This document shows, one piece after another, positions 29,839 to 40,162 of a stretch of 64,000 nucleotides of DNA; position 1 is the first letter of the stretch; every line of letters begins with the position of its first letter. This DNA comes from Agarophyton chilense (lineage: Eukaryota; Rhodophyta; Florideophyceae; Gracilariales; Gracilariaceae). A program made the translations under genes and the position numbers. Below the pieces are notes generated by a model, which was not told the origin of the DNA, did not search any database, and saw only the letters and a list, made by a program, of their open reading frames with translations. The stretch covers positions 992,001 through 1,056,000 of the forward strand of contig JARGXX010000115.1 of the NCBI GenBank assembly GCA_030374765.1, written 5' to 3'.

Positions 29839-32800
29839 TCAGTGTTTTTGACTCTGTTTATACTGCTTCAGTATGTCTGAGCAGTTTACCAAGGCGGATT
29901 CTTTGAGCCAAGTGTTTTCATGATATGGATAGCCAAGCCATTTGACAAGAAATTCGTTTCTATTTCTTCTTCGCCGGTGATTTAATATGACTTGTACTTC
30001 ATACTCTTCGGATCCATCCGAGAGTTTAATTGGCGTTGGATTTGGAGCTTTATTTCGGGTGAAGGTGCCTTCGTAATTCCTTTTTAGTAGCTGGCAATGA
30101 AACACATCATGGATACGACGTTGCTTCATGGCGATACCAAGATCGAGTCGAAAGGTCACAGGGCTGACTTGTTCAACTATCTTGAATGGTCCACACTATT
30201 TGATGCCAAGTTTGCTTATGGGTCCTGTTTCATCCATATTTAGATTTTTGGTTGAAAGCATTACTTGTTCTCCAACTTTCAGGTCGCAAGGTACTCTTTT
30301 TTGTTGTAGTACTTTTCAGAGTACTTGTTACTTTTGATGATTTGGTCTCTTGCGGTCTTCGTGGCATCCATGACACTAGTCAGAAAGTCGGATGCAGATT
30401 GATTCTGAGATACAAAGCTTTCCAAAGGTGCGGTTCTTGGCTCTTCTCCATATGTTAAGAAAAATGGTGTGGAAGTCGTTGTCGCATGGACCGATGAGTT
30501 GTAGGCTACTTCGAATTCTACCAAGTGTTCATCCCAGTTTGTTTGACGATGGTTGACAAAGCATCTGATCATTTCTTTAATCTTCTTATTCACTACTTCT
30601 GTTTGTCCATCTGTCTGAGGATGGTATGCTGACGAAGATCGCAGCGTTGTTTTAAGAACTCGAAAGACTTCCTTCCAGAATCTGCTCATAAAGATAGAAT
30701 CTCTGTCTGAGATAATTACATCAGACAAACCATGATGACGATAAACGTTGTCAATATAAAGTTTCGCAGTTTCCACGGCTGTGACAGTCTTTGTTGTTGG
30801 TATAATGCGAACTAATTTGGACAGACGATCTACAACCACGTAAAGGGCACTATTTCCTTTTTTAGTTCGTGGCAGCGGTGTGATGAAATCCATCGTTATT
30901 TGAGACCATTTTTTCGTTGGTGGTTCTAGAGGTTGGAGAAAGCCTTGCGGCTTTTGTGTCTTTGGTTTTGTCTCCTGACATCTTTGACAGGTTCTTGTGA
31001 AATGAGATACATCTCTCCTGAGTGTATTCCAATAATAAGACTCCTGAATTCTTCGAAGAGTCTTCTTGAAAGCCATATGGCCTGCAGTTGGTAAATCATG
31101 ATTTTCTCTCAAAACCTTCATTCGGAGGTCGCCTGACGGTATGCAAAGTTTGTTTTCTCGAAATAAGAGATCATTCCTTCTTAAAAATGGTAAAATCGGT
31201 GTTTCATATAGAGAACCAAATTCTGGATCTGCTCTATACCCATCGACGAACGATTGTTGGTCTTTCTTTGATAGTTTGTTGAGAAAATAAATTGAATTCA
31301 GTGGTCGGGTCTTTGACAATGCCTCTCGTAGTAACGAACGGTTACTAACTTGAGTGTCTCCTGCACACTTTGGGTACCTCGAAAGAGCATCAGCCACAAC
31401 ATTGGACTTTCCTTTGATAGGAACGAACCTGAAGTCAAATTCTACGATTTTTTCTAGCCAACAAACTTGACATTGTGATAGATTTGGCTGTGTTTCTAGA
31501 TACTTCAAAGGGAAATGATCTGTGTAAATGGTCAATGATTGACCATGAAGGTAATCTCGCCAAACTCTTAAAGCATCAATCACACTAAGAAGTTCTCTTT
31601 CGTGGGCTGCATAATTTTGTTCCGCGGGGTTAAATGTTCGAGAATGAAATGCAACAGGTCGTGCGACAGAGTTCTCAATCTGTTCCATAATAGCTCCTAA
31701 ATCGTACTGAGATGCATCAGTGGTAATTGAAATGGGTAGATTCGGATCAAAGTGGCGGAGTACGGGGGTTTTGGTTATAGCGGACTTGAGATTTTGAAAA
31801 GCGAAATTCTGCTCCCTTCCCCACTGAAACGGGTTCTTCCCACTAAGCGTTGTAAGGGGCTTCGATATTTGAGAGCAGTTTTTGATAAATCTCCTGTAAT
31901 AATTTACAAGACCTAGAAATGCTTGAACATCGGTCTTGTTCTTAGGCGTTTCCCAGTTGACAATAGCTTTCACTTTATGATTTTCAACAGATATTCCATC
32001 AGAGCTAACCATGTGGCCGAGATATTCAACCTTGCTTCGTAAATATTCACACTTTAAGAGCTTCCCATACAGCTTGTGTGCGCGAAGTTGGTCAAATACA
32101 TGCCTTATGTGTTGAACGTGCTCATCTATAGTTTTGCTGTAAATGAGAATACCATCCAGATAAACAAGGACAAATTTGTCCAGATAATCTTTCAGGACAT
32201 TGTTCATCAGGCTCATAAAGCTTGCTGGCGCGTTGGTTAGACCGAAGGGGAGTACCAAGAATTCAAAGTGTCCATATCGAGTTCTGAACGCAGTGAGCGG
32301 GATAGATTCGTCTGAGAGGCGTAACTGATGATATCCCCAGCGGAGGTCAATTTTCGTGAAAAATTTTGATCCTCTAAGTTGATCGAATATGTCATCAATT
32401 CTGGGAATGGGATAGCTGTTTTTTACTGTGAGTCTGTTGAGCGCTCGAAAATCAATACAAAGTCTCAAGCTTCCGTCCTTTTTTGCTGCAAATAGTACTG
32501 GGGCTCCCCAAGGGCTCGTACTTGGGCGAATAAATCCTTGTTCGATCAGTTCGTTCAATTGAATACGAAGTTCTTTTAGCTCTTTATCAGACATTCGGTA
32601 AACTGCTTTTTTCTGAGGTGTTGCTCCTGGGGTTAGTTTAATATGAAAGTCTTGATCTCAGTGCGGTGGGAGTCCTTTTGGTAACTTGTCAGGAAACAAG
32701 TCATTGTATTCTTCCAGAAGTTTAGACAACCTGGAATCTTTAACAATTTCATGAGATTCGGACTTCAATGAACGAGTGGAGATAGCAAAAACGGGAAGCT

Positions 32801-33302
32801 TTTTCCGTAAGGATTTCTTGATAGCGTTCACAGTGATTAGTTTCTCGGGTTTTTTGATATCGGCTTTCATACGTATTATGTGAAAATTGTATTTGAATTT
32901 AATCTCATTGGTTCTGTGGTTGATGTAAGGGTTGTAATCATAAAGCCAATTTTTTCCTAAAATAACGTCATATCCATATATTGCGCAAATTGCGAAGCGT
33001 CGTTGTTCTTGGAATTTTCCTATTTCGATGGTTACTCCAGCACTGTTGGTTTCCTGTAATACTCTTACGGAGCCGCTCCCCATTTCGGCTTCGTAATTTG
33101 TCTTAATGGTTGAAAGTTTTAGCTGTTTGCTCGTGGCTTTTGACCAAAAGCTAATTTCGGAGCCATTGTCAATGAGCGCAATACACTTCCTGCCATTAAC
33201 ACGTATCCTGGCTAGAAGTAGTCCGGCTGATGGTGTTTCAAATGGTGACGCTATATGAGACGTGAGTAGTCTATAAATGCCTTGGTTCGGTGGGTTTCTG
33301 TG
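29839..33302 (-). pseudogene. B pol: protease, RT, RNase H, integrase, chromodomain
   Basis: The protease segment is at about 32960-33300 (GSEISFW, ICAIYGYDVILGKNWL). RT is at about 31980-32560 ([37 protein letters not shown]). RNase H is at about 31380-31780 ([35 protein letters not shown]). The integrase zinc domain is at about 30960-31100 and the core at about 30470-30900 ([20 protein letters not shown]). A chromodomain lies at 29860-30050 (VILNHRRRRNRNEFLVKWLG, then YPYHENTWL). It encodes all enzymes for copying and integration. Pol is nearly continuous, with few breaks besides the solo LTR at its upstream end. Confidence 0.88.
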
Positions 33303-33307
33303 TGGGT

Positions 33308-34171
33308 TGAAGAGCAACGTCCTCCAGGGAGGTTTTTGGGGACTTAAGTTTTTTCCGGAGCCTCCGGCGTGCAACCTCGTTATGTGTAGGAGTAATCCGT
33401 ATTTACGGCGATGGCCGGAACGCCGGTGATGCACCGCCGGGACCGGGTGCCATACACGTGGCCGCAGCGCCCGCGCGACACGTGGCCGCCAGATTGGCCC
33501 CTTTTGTTAGACGGACATTTAGCTATTTAGGATAGACTTTATTTATTCTATTCTACGGTGACTACAGTACTTAGGCCGCCGGCCTGGCGGCCGCCGGTCC
33601 AGTAAAGTCTGCCCAACAAGGGTGATCTTGGTCTTCCAGATCTTGACTCTGGGTCGAACCGCCTGCTGTGATATACAACTCTTTACGGAGGGATTTCCCG
33701 TGGGCACGGCTTCCCAACCCCCTTGGACTTTCAAGCAGCCTTCGTGTGTTGGGCATCTATTCTCACTTTCGTGGTTCCGCCCGTGTATACGGTTTGCTAC
33801 ACCTGGCAGTGCTGGCTATTCCCGAGTCCCCTCTTGCGACTCGTGGTCAACCTCGCCCTCTAGCCTCCGTTCCCATTTTCCTTCCCTTTTCCTCCCCTTC
33901 ATTGGGCAATTCCCCCTCTTGCGGCTCGCACTGACACCTGTCGTGCTCGCCACTCTCGTGGGTTTTGCCTCCTCAGAGGATACGCAAGCACCGCTTCGGC
34001 GGATATTCTCGGCTTCTTTCAGCCTCCCTGCGCTCGTCGCGACGGTTCGGCTCCGGCTTACACCCGGCATTGCGCGCCGATCCCTGGGAGGGCTCTACCG
34101 CGCCGGTTACCTCGTGAGAGGAAGATCCGGACGTCTTCGTAGGTTTTCCCCCTTGGGGGCATTGTCCTACA
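33308..34171 (+). repeat. Solo LTR type 1 inside element B
   Basis: This 864-bp LTR type 1 (TGAAGAGCAACG...GTCCTACA) has no internal element sequence and a perfect target duplication tgggt at 33303-33307 and 34172-34176. Solo LTRs form by recombination between the two LTRs of one element. It lies between gag and protease of B and carries one 24-bp unit. Confidence 0.93.
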
Positions 34172-34356
34172 TGGGTCTAGGGTATCTGCAGATTCGATGG
34201 TTCTTTGGTTAGTTGGTTGGTTTATGACGTGTTTGGTGTTTGGTGTTTCAATGGTGTTCGTTGGTATCCTAAGGAGGTTCAATGGTGGATTAAGGGGATT
34301 CGATGGTGTTCTAGTGGTGTCGCGTGGAACTGACGCTGGTACTGAACGTACATTGG

Positions 34357-35229
34357 TCAGTTCCTTTGAGAGTTTTTTGGGCAGCGCGCATCACGCGCCA
34401 TATGTCCGGGTTGTCGACAGCGATAGCAAAGTCCTTTCTTTCGACACATTTCTCGTTCTTCCTTGGTCAATTTCTCTAACTTCATGTTTCCAATATCCAT
34501 CGGTACAGGTCCTTGAGATGATCCTGAGGTGCTCGCTTGCCTGCCAAACCGTGCCTGTCCACCCCGACGGAAAGCTGACTCAACACGTTCTGCATCTTTC
34601 ATGGCTTCAATTAAGGACTTGTAATCATTGGTGCAGAGTTCTTTCCAAATGAAGCTCTTCAATCCTCTGGTATATCGATCGAGCTGTTCTTCCATACTGA
34701 TATTGGGAATATCAAGAACAATTTTTAAGAAGTCCTCATTATACTGCTGAACATCTTTGTACTGTTTCCAATTACTAAGCTTATCCCTTGCAAGCTTTTC
34801 TTTGTTCACAGTAGTAAATCTCTTTTTCAGATGCTCGAAGAGGTCATCGAGAGAAATCAACTCCAGTCCATTGCGTTCTTGGGCTAGATACCACTCATGC
34901 GCTGCGCCACTAATGTAACTGAGCGCAATTGGTATGGCTTTTTCGTCAGGGGTTCCTTCAAGGTAATTACGGACATGAGTTATCCAACTTTCAATATTCT
35001 GCTTGCCAGAAAAGTTTATTGGTTTATTAATCTTCGGAGCGGACGAGGAGCTTCCAGAACTCGCCAGTAGGGCCATTGAAGATTCCAACGCTGATATCTT
35101 GGTCTGAGCTTCCAACTCTAATCCTTCCATTTTTCCGCGAGTTTCTTCCAAGGCGCGAGCCATACTTTGCATAATCTGGTTTGCACAGACTTGGGGGGGC
35201 GTGCCAGGAATGCCTGGGGTCGATGCCAT
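34357..35229 (-). pseudogene. B gag
   Basis: This is an uninterrupted 290-codon gag frame of an otherwise interrupted element. Residues 20-60 may form a coiled coil. The retrotransposon gag domain spans about 70-215 (INFSGKQNIESWITHVRNYL, AAHEWYLAQ, FTTVNKEKLARDKLSNWKQY). A zinc knuckle is near 268-283 (CYRCRQPGHMARDARC) beside a PMDIGN motif, common before the knuckle in this family. It would assemble the particle and bind RNA. Confidence 0.85.
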
Positions 35230-35728
35230 TGCGTAAACTGTTTGAGTGAGAAAACCTTCGAAATTGGTCCGAAATCGAGGGTCCGACCAATAAATTAGAG
35301 AATTTTTTGAACCTATACCAGATCGGGCAGCGCGTGTGGCCTAGTGGGTATGGGCCGCAGTCTGCAACTAAAAGGTCCTGAGTTCAATTTCCCTTCGCTG
35401 TAAGGTTCGGAGTGGTTCAATTAAAGTTTCTTCATTTCACTTGCGTAGCGTCAAGAGTTTGGGAAGATGGTAAGCCCTGTACGGCAACTTTTCCCTTGGC
35501 AATGCTAAATAATATGAACGCAGCGGAAACTGGAAGACAACCACAAACGGTGGCTTAAAGGGTTGAACGATCTATTCTTAAAAATCTTTGTTTTTTGGAT
35601 GGTTTCTGCAACCGCCAATTCAGATGTCTGAGAGCGGGGTTTTGAACCCTACTCCTGGATTTGTGGCAAAAATGAGCAGTTTGCAAGAAATAGTATGGGT
35701 AGTACTTGGGCAACAAATTTGTTGGTAT
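35230..35728 (+). other. B inter-ORF stretch with tRNA-derived SINE-like sequence
   Basis: Within this gene-free stretch, TGGCCTAGTGGG (35337-35348) fits an RNA polymerase III A box and AGTTCAATTTCC (35381-35392) fits a B box, 33 bases apart, as in tRNA-headed SINEs. A complete tRNA cloverleaf cannot be drawn. The sequence then continues non-tRNA to about 35590 with an A/T-rich end. A second B-box-like motif (minus strand GGTTCAAAACCCC, about 35637-35650) is present. Assignment to a SINE is tentative. Confidence 0.4.
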
Positions 35729-36340
35729 TTACTGGAAATAAGCTTGTTCACAGCGGTTTTCTCTCCTAACTGCGGCTTGATGCTTTTTTCCACCTTTATG
35801 ATCTTCGTAGTGCTTCCAGTTGTTGAAAGATCGAATACCACAATTGTAGCAACCTGGAGCGGACTTCTGATTCAGTACTATGTTCCTGTGTCGGCTGCCA
35901 GAGAGATGTTCACCAAGTTGAACGCGGCTATTGAAACGTAAATCACACGTGTCGCAACGAGGGGTTTTGAGGCGACGACGGAGAGTGCGCTTACGTTGCC
36001 GCCTGATACGGTGGGATGCTACACGAAAGGTGTGGAAGTTGGCACCCTCGTCGATTGGGAGTAAGCGACGGCTTTGGGCCTTGTTATCCTTAGTTGCACT
36101 TGGTCTCGGTTCGAAGGTTGACAACAGTTCACGAAGAGGAGACGACTGCGAAGAAGGTTCGTACGGTGGTGGAGTACGCGCTTCCAAGGATCTGAAATGG
36201 TTACAATCAGCAGGGTCGATCTGTGGTGGCGGTGGTGGCGGCGGAGATGACGGTGGTTCGGAGGAGATATCCGTGTTCGTATAGAACGACGGCGGAGACG
36301 GCGGTATCTGAGACCGGTTTATTGAGCTCATTGGAAACAC
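35729..36340 (-). CDS. Extra 5' ORF of element B with two U1-type zinc fingers
   Basis: This 203-codon frame lies between the primer-binding site and gag, in sense orientation. Residues 1-90 are Pro/Ser-rich with a run of seven prolines (33-39). Residues 110-125 are very basic (RIRRQRKRTLRRRLK), a likely nuclear or RNA-binding signal. Finger 1 uses C129, C132, H145, H151 (CX2CX12HX5H) and finger 2 uses C164, C167, H181, H187. This spacing is typical of U1/matrin-type fingers that bind double-stranded RNA or RNA-protein complexes. A zinc-finger ORF ahead of gag is unusual for Ty3/gypsy. It could be a captured host gene or an accessory gene of the family. The frame is uninterrupted. Confidence 0.6.
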   Translation of the reverse strand: MFPMSSINRSQIPPSPPSFYTNTDISSEPPSSPPPPPPPQIDPADCNHFRSLEARTPPPYEPSSQSSPLRELLSTFEPRPSATKDNKAQSRRLLPIDEGANFHTFRVASHRIRRQRKRTLRRRLKTPRCDTCDLRFNSRVQLGEHLSGSRHRNIVLNQKSAPGCYNCGIRSFNNWKHYEDHKGGKKHQAAVRRENRCEQAYFQ

Positions 36341-36469
36341 GCAAAAACGCGGCAGAAATCGACAGTCAGTAAAGAGCTGGATTCCTGTGGCTCATCCAAA
36401 CCTGGGGAATTTTGTATAGAAAAATCCACAAGGGCTGGATGGTCACCAGTTTCAAGTGAGTGCAATACT

Positions 36470-36487
36470 TACTTGCGATGGCTACCA
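36470..36487 (-). promoter_or_regulatory. Primer-binding site of element B
   Basis: On the minus strand TGGTAGCCATCGCAAGTA starts one base inside the 5' LTR. The tRNA is not identified. It differs from the TGGTCTCCCG site of the GC-rich elements, confirming a separate lineage. Confidence 0.55.
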
Positions 36488-36488
36488 A

Positions 36489-36940
36489 TGTTAGAACACT
36501 GGTCAGTTGTTGAAAAGGTGAAACTTCGTGACGGCCGAGGTGAGAGTTGGCCGGTCGACAAGGGTTTATATAGGGTACTGAACCTTCGAAGAAGAGGTCA
36601 TAAAGAGTGTTTTCTAATGTACCATTCTAATTGGGTGCCGTGTGAAACATGGTTGCTTCCACGAGGTTCAATCGTGCATGCGTGTCCAATGCCTCGTTGT
36701 CACTTGCTCGATGATGCTGACAGTGACAGCTTTGTTGATTGTGTCAAGAATGTCATCTATAAAGTCATTGTGACGTGTGAGATGACAATGATCCTTGAAA
36801 TGACGATTAGGGTCGAAATGGATTATGGGACTGGACCGCCAAAGCACTGAAACGCAAATAACATACTTAAAGCATAGTATAACTAAATCATAACATAAAT
36901 GCATAACATAATTGACTAAAAATCATCTGAATTCCTAACA
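36489..36940 (-). repeat. 5' LTR of element B
   Basis: This 452-bp partner of 28731-29182 is followed by target duplication gggag. Confidence 0.92.
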
Positions 36941-37163
36941 GGGAGCGAGGCTTGGACGCCTCGGGCGCCGTCGACCTCGACTTTGAGGGCGTCTCTCCTT
37001 GAGAGAAGACTCCCACATTTAGTTTTTTTGGGCCTTCTCCGCCGGAGGCGGCTGCTCAGGGCGTTGAACGGGCAAGGCCTGGGCATCAGGTACAGAAGGT
37101 ACCGCAGAAGCGATGGGGTGACCGACCACGTCGGTGACACGAGATTCCGGTGCAGGTACCACC
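36941..37163 (-). pseudogene. E7 gag-protease junction piece
   Basis: The sequence continues E7 on the right of B and aligns with E5 at about 45691-45840 (gggagcgagg, CGCCTCGGGCG, gagagaagactccc). It ends in the ccacc target of E6. It is too short to hold a full domain. Confidence 0.65.
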
Positions 37164-37472
37164 TGAAGTGCAACCCTCGTGAGGGCCGTTTTCCAGGACT
37201 TGGTTGTTTTTCCGCCTCGGGCGATACTTGTGAGATCTATGAGTAATACCGCTACTAGCGGGCTGGCGTAGCCAGGTGTATACGCGTTGTACGCGAAGTG
37301 CACCGGCGGCCGTGCGCCGTGGCCCCGATTCGAGTGTGACTTACCCACGTGTACCACGGGAGGCCCAGGACAGGTTGGCACAGCATAGCTGGATATTTCT
37401 CTATTTATTTAGCTTTATTACACTAGGTTAGGGAGCTCTTTACAGTATTCTACACTATATAGTGCCAGGGCG
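37164..37472 (+). repeat. LTR type 2, left part of E6 5' LTR
   Basis: These are the first 309 bases of the type 2 LTR (TGAAGTGCAACCCTC), with palindrome CACTATATAGTG at 37453-37464. The LTR is cut by E5 at the hairpin gccagggcg. Its continuation is at 48844-49328. Confidence 0.9.
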
Positions 37473-38338
37473 TGTAGGACAATGCCCCCAAGGGGGAAAA
37501 CCTACGATGACGTCCGGACCTTCCTCTCACGAGGTAACCGGCGCGGTAGAGCCCTCCCAGGGATCGGCGCGCAATGCCGGGTGTAAGCCGGAGCCGAACC
37601 GTCGCGACGGGGGCAGGGAGGCTGAAAGAAGCCGAGAATATCCGCCGAAGCGGTGCTTGCGTATCATCTGAAAAGGCAACACCCACGAGAGTGGCGAGCA
37701 CGACAGGTGTCAGTGGGAGCCGCAAGAGCGGGAATTGCCCAATGAAGGGGAGGAAAATGGAAGGAAAATGGGAACGGAGGCAAGAGGGCGAGGTTGACCA
37801 CGAGTCGCAAGAGGGGACTCGGGAATAGCCGGCACTGACGGGTGTAGCAAACCGTATACACGGGCGGAACCACGAAATTGAGAATAGATACCCAACACAC
37901 GAAGGCTGCTTGAACGTCCAAGAGGGTTGGGAAGCCGTGCACCACGAGAAATCCCTCCGTAAAGAGTTGTATATCCGCGCAGGCAGTTCGACCCAGAGTC
38001 AAGATCTGGAAGACCAAGATCACCCTTGTTGGGCAGACTTTACTGGACCGGCGGCAGCGAGGCCGGCGGCCTAAGTACTGTAGTCACCGTAGATTAGAAT
38101 AAATAAAGTCTATCCTAAATAGCTAAATGTCCGTCTAACAAAAGGGGCCAATCTGGCGGCCACGTGTCGCGCGGGCGCTGCGGCCACGTGTATGGCACCC
38201 GGTCCCGGCGGTGCATCACCGGCGTTCCGGCCATCGCCGTAAATACGGATTACTCCTACTCATAACGAGGTTGCACGCCGGAGGCTCCGGAAAAAAACTT
38301 AAGTCCCCAAAAACCTCCCTGGAGGACGTTGCTCTTCA
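37473..38338 (-). repeat. LTR type 1 (3' LTR of E5)
   Basis: This 866-bp LTR, read on the minus strand, starts TGAAGAGCAACG at 38338. One 24-bp CACGTG unit is present. A polypurine tract lies directly beyond (38339-38356, minus strand CTTAAG, then G-run, then ATA). Confidence 0.92.
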
Positions 38339-38386
38339 TATCCCCCCCCCTTAAGACAGGGCGAACACCTCGAAGAGGAAGTCGGC

Positions 38387-40162
38387 ATGGCAGCTCGTCG
38401 TGATAAGAGCGCGTCCAACACCGGGTCTCGGGAAACCAACACACCTTCACCAAGGATCGCACACAAGCTCTTCGCATCCGATTCCAACCACAGCACACCA
38501 ACACGTACCATGTCCAACCCCGACCGTCATAACACATCCGCGACTCCCGCCCTTGGCGGTTCCACCGGCTTCCGGTCCGCGCCCCACCCTGGGGATGTTA
38601 CCAACCTCGCGTACGGAGACCGCCGTATTGGCGCCCGCTTTCGCGGACAGGCGGACCCTCCGCAGTGGCCGACCTACGACGCCCTTGTGGGTGCAAATCC
38701 GAGAACTCGGCATGGCTCCGCGATGTTGCGGTATGCGCCTTGGTTTCACCCATTGGCTGTCCACGACGAGGATTTGATCCAGTCCTACACCGATAATTCG
38801 GAGATGCTCCCGGGCGACCTGCCGGGCGTGGTGACCATGTCCTGGGATTGGCGTAATCGTATCTCCATCCCGGTACACCACATACTTCGCCGACGCGGTG
38901 AATCCTCTGCGGAGGCTCAGGCCGCGCTTGTGCGGATCGCTTATCTCAAGCACCATCGGGCGCCTTTCGAGTTCCCGACACCGCCAGAGGTCGAATTAGA
39001 CGTCCACCTTTACCGCACTCGCGGGGAAATGTCGTACTGTGACCGTCTTAACGGATTGGAAACCCTCGCTTGGAGGGGCACACCGATCGCTTGGCAAGAA
39101 GCCCTTTGCTGGGGAAGACCGATTCTTCGGGCAGAGTTCCGCTACCAACCGCGGCAGTCGCGCTCGAACTTCCTTCAGAACTTCATCCGCGATGTGCGGC
39201 GTTGGCGGGCCCGGACCGGGTATTTCGTACCGTACCAGAACACGGAGATTGAGCGCATCGCGCCTGCTCACCGACGTGGTCGGTACGTCAGTCTCCCAGA
39301 CTGGTGGTCCTCCTTGGAGGCGTGCTGGGGTTGCTTCATTGAGCTGCCCCCAGTCTTCACCTATGTAGGGTCGTCGTTCTTGAACGATCCCCAGTCGGGG
39401 TGGTGGTCCGTCGTGGTAAGCGAATGGGCCGTCTGCACTGCGGCTTTTATCCTCGCTGAGGCGTACGACCAATACCGATTGTGGTACGTGCCACCGCGTG
39501 TGCGGGCTGCGATCCGCCATTTGGACATGCGCATCCCCCTCGGGGGCGAGGCGAACGAAGAAGAGATGCTGGGCCTCCTCGACTTTGTGGAGGGGGTCCA
39601 TTGGGATGAGGTCCCGCTGGAGAACTCCCAACGCATTCAACTGCGTCGCGGGTCTGGCCCCGGATTCGGGAGGAATACCGCGCTAGCGGGGGATTTCATC
39701 TACTTCGACCCCTGGGAGTACCACGAGATCAGCTGCAAGGAAGCGGAAGCCAACCGGCATGCGCCGCGTGAAGTCCCGGCCGACCACCCGCGAGGGTATG
39801 TCGACTCGAGCGACTATTACCGCGGCTATGCGGATGGTGACCCGATGGTCGACAACGAACCGGGGGATTCGGGTTACGCTCCGATGGAGGATGACGAGTC
39901 CGGAGAGGCCGGTGAGGGGTCCGTTGAATACGGTGGTGCGGCTCCATCCGGGGCTGCTGATGCCGTGCGAACGGATTCCCATCCGACTCCATCGGTGGCG
40001 GGCCCACCCGCAACTGCCGCTGGCGCGGAGCGGGGCGAGGTCATCGCGCGCTTCCTTCGGGAGGTGAGGCTTCGCCCTTCCGAGATCTCGGGTGATGTGG
40101 CCGCCATGCGGGATGCCTTAGCCAACCGCCTGGGCGGGGGTCCACCTCGTTCGGAGGAATGA
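38387..40162 (+). CDS. E5 antisense ORF (aORF), uninterrupted 591 codons
   Basis: This antisense gene of E5 is nearly identical to 19639-21414. The ATG at 38387 lies 48 bases from the LTR edge. Residues 1-85 are Ser/Thr/Arg-rich. The central domain spans about 90-460 and carries WPTYDALVGANPRTRHGSAM, MLPGDLPGVVTMSWDWRNR, an AFILAEAYDQYRLWYVPP block and RVRAAIRHLDMRIPLGG. Next come FIYFDPWEYHEIS, an acidic stretch and the C-terminal block EVIARFLREVRLRPSEISG. The stop at 40162 is followed 60 bases later by AATAAA (40222-40227). It has no membrane segment, signal peptide or known catalytic motif. The frame has stayed open while gag-pol beside it did not, suggesting either recent selection or chance. 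The family is not recognised. Confidence 0.78.
   Translation: MAARRDKSASNTGSRETNTPSPRIAHKLFASDSNHSTPTRTMSNPDRHNTSATPALGGSTGFRSAPHPGDVTNLAYGDRRIGARFRGQADPPQWPTYDALVGANPRTRHGSAMLRYAPWFHPLAVHDEDLIQSYTDNSEMLPGDLPGVVTMSWDWRNRISIPVHHILRRRGESSAEAQAALVRIAYLKHHRAPFEFPTPPEVELDVHLYRTRGEMSYCDRLNGLETLAWRGTPIAWQEALCWGRPILRAEFRYQPRQSRSNFLQNFIRDVRRWRARTGYFVPYQNTEIERIAPAHRRGRYVSLPDWWSSLEACWGCFIELPPVFTYVGSSFLNDPQSGWWSVVVSEWAVCTAAFILAEAYDQYRLWYVPPRVRAAIRHLDMRIPLGGEANEEEMLGLLDFVEGVHWDEVPLENSQRIQLRRGSGPGFGRNTALAGDFIYFDPWEYHEISCKEAEANRHAPREVPADHPRGYVDSSDYYRGYADGDPMVDNEPGDSGYAPMEDDESGEAGEGSVEYGGAAPSGAADAVRTDSHPTPSVAGPPATAAGAERGEVIARFLREVRLRPSEISGDVAAMRDALANRLGGGPPRSEE

Larger units (their letters stand above)
28731..36940 (-). 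mobile_element. B: distinct AT-richer gypsy chromovirus with extra ORFs
   Basis: This 8,210-bp element has 452-bp LTRs and a perfect TSD gggag (28726-28730 and 36941-36945). Minus-strand order: 5' LTR, primer-binding site, zinc-finger ORF, a tRNA-derived SINE-like stretch, gag, (solo LTR type 1 insertion), protease, RT-RNase H-integrase, chromodomain, a 169-codon extra ORF, polypurine tract, 3' LTR. Base composition is visibly AT-richer than the surrounding elements. Apart from the solo LTR it has only a few breaks. LTRs differ at about 15 positions by eye, so its age is similar to E3. It has no antisense gene. Confidence 0.92.

Noticed and set aside
35620-35665. Second tRNA-like stretch on the minus strand with a GGTTCAAAACCCC motif
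   Set aside because: Only the B-box-like part fits; no A box or cloverleaf can be drawn.
38387-40162. Antisense protein as an envelope gene or a capsid of another virus-like element
   Set aside because: No signal peptide, membrane segment, cysteine pattern or capsid motif is visible, and orientation is opposite to gag-pol, unlike envelope genes of gypsy-type retroviruses.
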